Shown: positions 1-5,700 of the stretch, one piece after another
Layout of the letters: each line of letters starts with the position of its first letter
How positions within the stretch are numbered: position 1 is the stretch's first letter
Origin: an uncultured Methanosarcinales archaeon
GTDB lineage: Archaea; Halobacteriota; Methanosarcinia; Methanotrichales; Methanotrichaceae
Direction of reading: 5' to 3'
Assembly: GCA_937864385.1 (NCBI GenBank)
Contig: CALMJN010000188.1
Coordinates: forward strand, 1 to 6,722
Length of the DNA stretch: 6,722 nucleotides
Translations under genes and position numbers: made by a program
Notes under the pieces: generated by a model
Databases searched by the model: none
Seen by the model: only the letters and a program-made list of their open reading frames with translations
Told to the model about the DNA's origin: nothing

Positions 1-2
1 TG

Positions 3-977
3 AGCGCAGGCATCAAGGGCATCCTCGCGGTGGGCACCGACCTCTTCCACATCTTCGCCAAGGCCATCATGGGCAGCGTCATCCACCGCAAACTCGGCAA
101 CGTATCGGTCCCGCTGGCGGCGGTTTTTTTGATCGGCGCCGTCCTCGGTGCCACCCTCGGAGGCCTGATCAACCGCGGACTCTACGAGCTCAACCCGGTC
201 CTCAGCGACGCCTTCATCACCACGATCTACTCGATCATGCTGGGCTTTCTCGGCTTCTACGCATTGTTCGACTTCCTGAAGGCGCGCGGGGTCTCTAAGA
301 GGGCCGACGCCCCCAAGGGCACCACCGCCCACCACGGCGGCAAATCCGAGGGCGCCGATATCGGCGGCCTGCCCCGCAAGCTCCAAGGAGTCAAGATCCC
401 GCCGATGGTCCGCTTCGACCACGACCTCGTTCCCGGCGGCCGTGCGATCTCCTGGGTGTTCCTGGTGGCCAGCGGCGCCCTGGTGGGCCTGGCCGCGGGC
501 ATCATGGGGGTTGGGGGAGGGTTCCTCACCTTTCCGATTTTCGTCTACGTGCTGGGCGTCTCTTCCATGACGACGGTCGGCACCGACATCTTCCAGATCA
601 TCTTCACGGCCGGCTGGGCCGCTATCTCGCAGTACGCCATTTACGGCTTTATTTTCTACACGCTGGCCATGGGCATGCTGCTCGGCTCGCTGCTCGGCAT
701 CCAGATCGGCGCCATGGCGACCAAGGTGGTCCCGGGCATCACCATCCGCGGGTTCTACGCCATGGCGGTGCTCGCCGGGTTCGTGAACCGGATCTTCGCC
801 CTGCCCTCCAAACTCAGCGACGTCGGCTTCATCCCGCTGTCCAGGGAGGCGGGCTCCTTCCTGGAGTCGATCGGGATCTACGCGTTTTTCATCGTCATTA
901 CGATCTTCTCGGTCTGGGTCATCGGGACGTTCCTCAAGAACATTCCGGCTCTGCTCGGAAAGGGGGTGAAAAAATGA
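3..977 (+). CDS. TauE/SafE family sulfite/sulfonate-type exporter, 5'-truncated by the window edge
   Basis: The frame is open from the first bases, so the true start lies upstream and the GTG at 30 is an internal valine; 324 codons are present. The protein is a polytopic inner-membrane carrier. TauE/SafE members are linked to export of sulfite, sulfoacetate or related sulfur anions; the substrate here is not determined. The second family half-repeat is clear: the glycine-rich GIMGVGGGFLTFP motif (501-539) followed by TVGTDIFQIIF (573-605). The matching part of the first half-repeat, AVGTDLFHIF, lies at 27-59, which shows the internal two-fold symmetry; the first GxGGG motif must lie left of the window. 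About six or seven hydrophobic segments are visible. The halves are joined by a polar His/Gly/Lys loop around 290-400. A final hydrophobic segment (about 868-930) is followed by a Lys-rich tail. The stop overlaps the next start (ATGA), so the two genes are probably co-translated. Family call is solid; substrate is unknown. Confidence 0.9.
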   Translation, partial: SAGIKGILAVGTDLFHIFAKAIMGSVIHRKLGNVSVPLAAVFLIGAVLGATLGGLINRGLYELNPVLSDAFITTIYSIMLGFLGFYALFDFLKARGVSKRADAPKGTTAHHGGKSEGADIGGLPRKLQGVKIPPMVRFDHDLVPGGRAISWVFLVASGALVGLAAGIMGVGGGFLTFPIFVYVLGVSSMTTVGTDIFQIIFTAGWAAISQYAIYGFIFYTLAMGMLLGSLLGIQIGAMATKVVPGITIRGFYAMAVLAGFVNRIFALPSKLSDVGFIPLSREAGSFLESIGIYAFFIVITIFSVWVIGTFLKNIPALLGKGVKK

Positions 978-2260
978 TCGCACACAAGAAGAAATTCACT
1001 CTCGGCCTGGTGATGCTCATCGCGTTCTTCGCGGTGCTGACCCTTTTCTTCACCCCGATCTTCGGTGGCCTGAACGGCCTGGACTACCTCGACGGCCTCT
1101 ACAACTCCATCTCCAAGGGCTCGGCCTACTACATCCCGGACTTGGCGGCGAAAAACCAGGACTACCAGGGGCGGGAGATCAACTGCACCACCCATTATCT
1201 TCGGCACCAGGAATTGATTCTCCACCATCTGGACCAGAGTATAAAATAAGATAATTATCAAGGCAAAAACCAGATGGCTGACCTCCAAATGTACTGATCC
1301 GAACAATAGAGCCACCAAAACCGCAGGAACCGCAGCCAGAACAGGCCCTACATTGGGTATCAGCTCCATGAATCCGGCAATCACTCCCAAGAAAAATGCC
1401 TGCGGTAGACCGAGGATTAAGCTCCCCAGCCAGGTAATCAGGCCTACAATGAGCATGAGATGTATCTGGCCGCGCAAAAATCCCGTCCAGGTCTTATGAA
1501 TATTTTTAAATAGAAAAGAGAGCTCCGCTCCATGGCCGGGTGGTATGAGGTCGGCAAACCAGCCCTTCAACTCGCCTGCAGATAGCGTCATCTGTAGAGA
1601 CATCAGCAATGTGAATAACACTGAGGCCAGGCCGGAAAATGTCGGCCCAAGATATCCTGCCACGGTGCCCAATGCCTTTCCCACCTTACCGCTCAGGTCA
1701 GCTACCGACATCTGCATAGCCGGGACGGGAGCTGCGCTGTGAGATGTCGATTCATTCAGAGCCTTCAAAATGGTATCCAGTGCGGGATTGAATATTGATG
1801 CAATCCATTTGTGGTCCTGCAGAGAGATTGAAATGGATTGGATAACCTGGCTTAATTTCTGAGCTACCAGGTTGGGATCGATTTGAATGGCGAAATTGAT
1901 CGCATCCACCAAAGGCTGAATCAGAAGCAAAGGAACTATGACCAAAGCCGCCACTACAAGCAAATAGATAATTATAATCGCCAGAGTTCTATTCAACTTC
2001 AGAGGACCAGCAAAAAACCGGATAGCTGGATCGACCAATAATGCCAATAAGGCAGCGGATGCCACCAGAGGAATGGCCGACCTGCCGACATAGATCATAA
2101 AAAGAGCTGCAAATATTAGAAAAACGCCCATGATATAGCGGGTGGGCTCATTCCAGCGGTTGCCGGCTAAACCGTTTCCTTCGCCAGAATCCGATCCAGC
2201 ATGGTCTTGACCTGGAATAGAACCATTAGTATCCTTGATCTTGTTTTTTGTCTCATTCAT
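878..2260 (-). CDS. AI-2E (PerM/YdiK) family permease; genuine part 1154-2260, C-terminus replaced at the junction
   Basis: This is a multi-pass membrane permease of the AI-2E transporter family. Members are linked to autoinducer-2 export, Na+/H+ antiport or unknown cargo, so the substrate is open. The ATG at 2260 is chosen because GAGGAG lies 7 nt upstream; an in-frame TTG at 2281 has no comparable site. Residues 1-40 are a polar, Gly/Asp-rich N-terminal tail. Paired hydrophobic segments follow (about 42-62, 63-83 and 92-118). Next is a long amphipathic soluble region (about 120-200), then the membrane C-terminal half. The family motifs GFMELIPNVGPVLAAVP (about residues 296-312) and ENQFLVPKIMG (about 347-357) are clear. 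After residue 369 (DLPPLVVLV) the expected glycine-rich last helix is absent. The frame instead runs on to a stop at 878 through a charged, Arg/Glu/Val-rich tail that is antisense to the exporter operon. The last ~91 residues should not be believed. The gene lies downstream of the giant surface-protein gene on the same strand, but a terminator and ~460 bp separate them, so it is probably transcribed on its own. Confidence 0.8.
   Translation of the reverse strand: MNETKNKIKDTNGSIPGQDHAGSDSGEGNGLAGNRWNEPTRYIMGVFLIFAALFMIYVGRSAIPLVASAALLALLVDPAIRFFAGPLKLNRTLAIIIIYLLVVAALVIVPLLLIQPLVDAINFAIQIDPNLVAQKLSQVIQSISISLQDHKWIASIFNPALDTILKALNESTSHSAAPVPAMQMSVADLSGKVGKALGTVAGYLGPTFSGLASVLFTLLMSLQMTLSAGELKGWFADLIPPGHGAELSFLFKNIHKTWTGFLRGQIHLMLIVGLITWLGSLILGLPQAFFLGVIAGFMELIPNVGPVLAAVPAVLVALLFGSVHLEVSHLVFALIIILFYTLVQMVENQFLVPKIMGGAVDLPPLVVLVFRRQVRDVVGRALGDGVVEAVEVVQAVQATEDRGEEKGQHREERDEHHQAESEFLLVCDHFFTPFPSRAGMFLRNVPMTQTEKIVMTMKNA
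961..966 (+). promoter_or_regulatory. Ribosome binding site for the small ORF at 974
   Basis: A purine run, AGGGGG, lies 7 nt before the ATG at 974, inside the last codons of the upstream exporter gene. It supports initiation at the ATG that overlaps the exporter stop codon (ATGA), a usual arrangement for translationally coupled operon genes. Confidence 0.6.
974..1249 (+). CDS. Small membrane-anchored protein in the exporter operon; C-terminus lost at the junction
   Basis: The 91-codon frame starts at an ATG that overlaps the exporter stop, with a good ribosome binding site. Residues 1-7 are basic (MIAHKKK). Residues about 8-30 form one hydrophobic helix, giving an N-terminal signal anchor. 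Then comes a conserved-looking stretch, NGLDYLDGLYNSISKGSAYY (residues 34-53). Only about residues 1-70 (to 1183) look genuine. The last ~21 residues are the antisense of the permease gene on the other strand and look like no protein. From memory, proteins of this type next to TauE-like exporters in Desulfobacterota are longer, so most of the exported domain is probably missing; I cannot verify this. The function is unknown. Overlap with the exporter suggests a partner or accessory role in the membrane, which is inference. Confidence 0.6.
   Translation: MIAHKKKFTLGLVMLIAFFAVLTLFFTPIFGGLNGLDYLDGLYNSISKGSAYYIPDLAAKNQDYQGREINCTTHYLRHQELILHHLDQSIK
1151..1183. other. Junction between two unrelated sequences (likely contig chimera)
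   Basis: To the left the plus frame reads a credible protein up to about residue 70 (1183). To the right the minus frame reads a credible permease down to about 1154. Outside this interval each frame becomes the antisense of the other gene. GC content also drops from about 60-65% on the left to about 42-48% on the right. The ~30 bp where both frames stay plausible could be a short sequence shared by the two sources, on which an assembler joined them. No inverted termini, target duplication or transposase fragment is visible here, so a transposition scar is not supported. Confidence 0.7.
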
Positions 2261-2267
2261 TGTCAAT

Positions 2268-2273
2268 CTCCTC
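2268..2273 (-). promoter_or_regulatory. Ribosome binding site deciding the permease start
   Basis: On the minus strand GAGGAG is followed by 7 nt (ATTGACA) and then ATG at 2260-2258. The alternative in-frame start, TTG at 2281, would put this site inside the coding region and has no strong purine run before it. The 453-nt AT-rich stretch upstream agrees with the gene starting here. Confidence 0.7.
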
Positions 2274-2310
2274 AACTGCAAATCCTGAAGGCTTTCTACC
2301 CCAACTTAAC

Positions 2311-2328
2311 TTTATTTCTTAAAGAATA
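2311..2328 (-). promoter_or_regulatory. Candidate TATA-like promoter element near the permease gene
   Basis: The minus strand reads an AT-only-rich tract with CTTTAAGAAATAAA, about 50-65 nt before the permease ATG. In an archaeal promoter, transcription would start roughly 25 nt downstream and give a leader of about 30-40 nt that contains the ribosome binding site. It is AT-rich and correctly placed, but in DNA this rich in A and T such tracts arise by chance. The call is tentative. Confidence 0.25.
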
Positions 2329-2400
2329 TTTTCTGCGCTGAGAGGCACGATGTATTTATTTGGTAGTGATGTTGACAGGGATCATAGTATCTCATATTTG

Positions 2401-2412
2401 ATTTAATATAAT
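2401..2412 (-). promoter_or_regulatory. Candidate distal TATA box for the permease gene
   Basis: The minus strand reads CATTATATTAAAT, a reasonable archaeal box A-like sequence. It lies about 145 nt upstream of the ATG and directly downstream, in transcription order, of the 8-bp inverted repeat at 2418-2452. If it is used, the leader would be about 120 nt. The pairing of a TATA-like tract with a neighbouring inverted repeat is the main reason to list it. Confidence 0.25.
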
Positions 2413-2417
2413 GAATA

Positions 2418-2452
2418 TGTATCCTGCACAACTCAATATTGACTAGGATACA
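2418..2452. repeat. 8-bp perfect inverted repeat, possible operator
   Basis: TGTATCCT (2418-2425) and AGGATACA (2445-2452) are exact reverse complements with a 19-nt spacer, so the arm centres are 27 bp apart. Each arm could be one half-site of a dimeric regulator. Alternatively, the transcript could form a hairpin with a 19-nt loop, which is a weak structure. The repeat lies immediately upstream of the TATA-like tract at 2401-2412 on the minus strand, an activator-like position. An 8-bp match in a few hundred AT-rich bases is only mildly unusual. Confidence 0.35.
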
Positions 2453-2603
2453 ATTAAGCCTTTTAAATTTTCCGCATCGTAAGATCCTTTCAACGGCTAA
2501 ACGCCTATTCCACGAATTCATTCATAATCTGGACCCAGGCGTAAAAGAGAAGGCAAGAACCTAGACCTGAGGACTTGTTATGAAGCATTGAAGAATTCCA
2601 AAG

Positions 2604-2636
2604 ATCTGATCAGCAAAATCTGCTTTATTATCAGAT
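2604..2636. repeat. Imperfect hairpin-forming inverted repeat
   Basis: ATCTGAT (2604-2610) and ATCAGAT (2630-2636) pair exactly. Inside them AGCA (2612-2615) and TGCT (2621-2624) can also pair around a 5-nt loop, with unequal bulges between the two stems. It lies just beyond the terminator of the large gene. No T-run follows on either strand, so it is not a second intrinsic terminator of the ordinary kind. It could be a 3'-end structure or chance. Confidence 0.3.
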
Positions 2637-2644
2637 ATAATTTT

Positions 2645-2684
2645 AAGAAAATAATAGCGGAGTCTCATTTTAGCGAGCCTCCGC
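2645..2684 (-). terminator. Hairpin terminator after the giant surface-protein gene
   Basis: On the minus strand GCGGAGGCTC (2684-2675) pairs with GAGACTCCGC (2666-2657) at 9 of 10 positions, with one G-A mismatch, around the 8-nt loop GCTAAAAT. A T-rich tract (TATTATTTTCTT) follows at 2656-2645. The stem begins 33 nt beyond the stop codon. The stem is GC-rich inside very AT-rich DNA, which makes a chance origin unlikely. In archaea the U-rich tract alone is thought to matter most; in bacteria this would be a classic intrinsic terminator. Either way it marks the end of the transcript and separates the permease gene from it. Confidence 0.7.
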
Positions 2685-2717
2685 AGAATTTTGAGCAGCC
2701 CTCCCGGCTGCCATCCC

Positions 2718-5700
2718 TCACTCCACCACATCCTCCTCCGGGGATAGCTCCACGGTTATGCCCTGATCCGGTGCCGTCATATTCCAGTCCGGCACCTGCC
2801 AGCCGCCGTAGCGGGTGGTCCTGGGAGAGACTCCCGTGCTCCGCACCTCAACTCTGGCCGCGGCATCCGCTGTATCATAGCCGCTTCCGTCCACCGCCGA
2901 GGCATCGGCATGCACGGCGTTGACATAGACCCCGTCCATGGTGGCCCGGACATGATACTCGATAGTCATCAGGCCGTCCTTCTCCAGGTCGGGAAGGATC
3001 CACTGCAGGAACTGGCCCTCATGCCGATTCGGCTTGGGCGATGCATCCACATAGTCCAGGCCCGCCGGGAGCAGGTCGGTCAGAGTAGCGGCCAGGCTGC
3101 TGTTGCCCTTATTCTGGACTGCTATGGTGTAATGAATCAGAGCGGGATCGGCGGGATCCTGATCTGCGCTCTTGTCTAAAACCAGATCCGGCGGACAGCA
3201 GGGGAGATCACCGCAATCGCGGGCATGATAGGCCGCACCGGCCACGCACTCCTCGCCGTTCATGCCGCAGACCATGACCCGGTTGACCAGGCTGCAGGGG
3301 GCAAACTCGGTCACATTCAGCTCCAGCTTGAGGGTGAGGCTGCCGCCGATCCCCAGGCTCATCAGAGTCCAGTTGGCCTCGGCATTGGAGTAGCTTTCCG
3401 GCCGGATGGATGAGCTGATGTACTCCGTGCCCGGCGGGAAGATGTCCCGGATGGTGATGGGGCCTAGAGACCGGCTGCCGTCGTTGGTTATGGTTACAGT
3501 GTACTCCATGATGTCGGCCATGGTCTTGTTGAAGAACCGTTTGGTCATATTGCCGTCTTTGGTCACTGTGATGTGGGGCCGGTCGTAACGGGAGACGCCG
3601 GTGAGCTGCACCTTCCGGTTGATGTCGTAGGCACCAACGTATCTTTCCTCGTTGTCTATCTCGCCGCTCCTGTTGGAGAAGATGGCTTTAACCTTATAGT
3701 CGGCTGTGCCGCTGAAGGATGCCTCGGTGTTCATCTCATTGAGGCCCGATGCCACCGTCTCCTTGTCCAGGTAATCGAGGCCAGAGTACCTCTCGCTGAT
3801 GTATGAGGCAGGCGGGGTGCCGTTGCCGCTTTTGGGCGCCTCCAAAGAGCCGCAGTTGCTGCTCTTGGCCAAGACCAGGCCTCCCGCCAGGGGGCCGGAC
3901 CGGGACCACATGCCCTCGGACCACTTGATATTCTGGCTGGTGGAATAGCTCGGGCTGTAGCTGTAGTTGGTGGGGCCGTGCACCAGCTGGATATCCTTGG
4001 CTATGTAATTAGTCGGGGTCTCGATCAGCTCTTCGCTCTGGTAGGAGCCGGTGCCCGACTCGTAGGTACGCTGGCTGGCGCCTACCCTTTTGTCAACGGC
4101 CACGTAGCCGTAGCCGCTCACATTCTTCTCCGACTTGACGCTCTTACCATATTCGTCCACAAACTCGTAGACCCGGAAGGTGCCGGTGTAGTCCTCCACT
4201 GCTTCATAGGCCGGATCGACTCTGGGATGGGAGTCGGGATGTTTCTTCTTCAGAACGCCGATGTGGCCGGTGCCGGTGAAGGCGATATCGGTCTTCATGG
4301 TCGAGCCGTTCTTGTCCAGGTCTACTGTGCGGTCCTTCTCGATTTTGTTGGCAAAGGTGTACTCCTCGGTCATGGTGGCGCCGGTGATGGTGTTGATGGC
4401 CTTGGACTTCTCTGTCCATTTCGTGCCGTAGTCTATGGAGCGGTTGCCGGGGAGGGCGAAGCTGGTCGGCTTATGCGAGGCGGAGAGGCTGGTCTCGGAG
4501 CGGATGGACTTGTTTTCCGTTCTGAAACGGAGCAGCTCCTCGCTGGCATAGTCGCCGCTGCCGAACTCCCGGCGGAGCAGCTCTGTGCCGGGATCGACTA
4601 TCTTGGTGGTGACGCAGTCGGATATGGTCGGCTGGAGGTCGGCCTTGGCATAGGCGCAGTTGGTTATGGACTCGGGGCCCTGGTGGGTGTCGAAGTCGTT
4701 GTGGACATTGACGAAGCCCTCACCGGAGACTCCCTGCTCCATGTCGTAGTGGATGTCGACTATAGGGACCCGGACAACTATCTGGACCTTGAACTCGCCG
4801 CTGCAGAATGTGCCGATGTCCCAGTAGAGGGTGCTTCCTGACGAGGAAGATGGACCGGGCGAGACCGAGACCACCTCTACTTTATCGGGGAGGACATCCC
4901 AGAGGGTGACATTGGTGAAGCAGTATCCACAGGGGTTGGTGAGGGTGATGTTGTAGGTGACATCCTCCCCCCGCTTGGCTGTCTCCTTGTCTGTTGTCTT
5001 GGTCAGAATGAGATCGCAGCCTGGCCCTCCGAAGTAGTGGCTGGGATCTTCATCCTTTAACGGCTCATCCAGGGGATTTAATGCTGTAACCTTGCCTATG
5101 TTCTCATACTGGCCAGCTACAGCTGTGCCGTTAGCCTCAAAAATCCAGGTCTCATTGGAGGTCAGAAGGCTGTTTCCGTCGTCATCACCGCTGACATAGA
5201 CCGGAATGACCCCGGGGATGGAATCTTCTACATTGACATCTTTGAAAGAGAGATTAGAGGCGGTGGTGACAACATATCTCCAAGTTACATTTCCGCCCAC
5301 AACTACATTGGGACCTGGCGGATTGTCTGCGTCCTCGCCATTAGTATATTTCTTGATTGAGATCTCCCCAGATTCTGCGTAGTAGTGGCTGGGATCGTCA
5401 TCTTTTACCTCATTGTTACCGGGAGTCATGCCCGTGACATATCCTATATTGGCATACTGGCCGGCCTCGGCAGTTCCATTGGCCTGATAGATCCAGGTCT
5501 CATTGGAGGTTAGCAGGTTGTTGTTGTCGTCGTCGCCACTGACATAAACTGGTGTGATTCCGGGGATTGAATCTGTGACGCTCACATCTCTAATTGGAAC
5601 ATTGGAGAGAGAAGTCACGACATAAGTCCAGGTCACATTTTCTCCTATGGTCAGGTAAGGTCCGGTTGGATTGTCGGCGTCCACCCCATTGGTATACTTT

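Larger units (their letters stand above)
2282..2717. other. AT-rich non-coding spacer between two minus-strand genes
   Basis: About 436 bp without a credible gene. GC content is clearly lower than on either side, about 38% by eye. Short frames here (minus 2312-2521 and plus 2588-2923) have no convincing start signals and no recognisable protein character; the second runs into the antisense of the surface-protein gene. In minus-strand order the spacer holds a hairpin terminator (2645-2684), an imperfect hairpin (2604-2636), an 8-bp inverted repeat (2418-2452), AT-rich TATA-like tracts (2401-2412 and 2311-2328) and finally the permease ribosome binding site. It probably serves as terminator plus promoter. 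I see no tRNA or other structured RNA in it. Confidence 0.6.

Noticed and set aside
878..1153. C-terminal ~91 residues of the minus-strand permease frame as a genuine fused domain
   Set aside because: The stretch is antisense to a well-supported exporter gene and its partner, is charged and low in complexity, and replaces the last family helix. It is a by-product of the junction.
1140..1200. Insertion-sequence or transposon scar at the junction
   Set aside because: No terminal inverted repeats, target duplication or transposase remnant can be seen on either side.
2355..2420. C/D box small RNA (GTGATGT resembling a C box)
   Set aside because: The C box matches only 6 of 7 bases, and no CTGA D box follows at a suitable distance on the same strand.
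2312..2521. 69-codon minus-strand frame in the spacer
   Set aside because: It lies in AT-rich DNA, has no clear ribosome binding site, has a Lys/Ile/Cys/His-rich composition without any domain, and sits over the likely promoter region of the permease gene.
2588..2923. 111-codon plus-strand frame
   Set aside because: It crosses the terminator and runs into the antisense of the surface-protein gene. Its Pro/Ser/Arg-rich second half is typical of an antisense frame.
3978..4841. 287-codon plus-strand open frame
   Set aside because: It lies wholly antisense to the surface-protein gene. Its valine/glycine/alanine-rich translation mirrors the codon bias of the minus strand, and it has no recognisable domain or convincing start signal.
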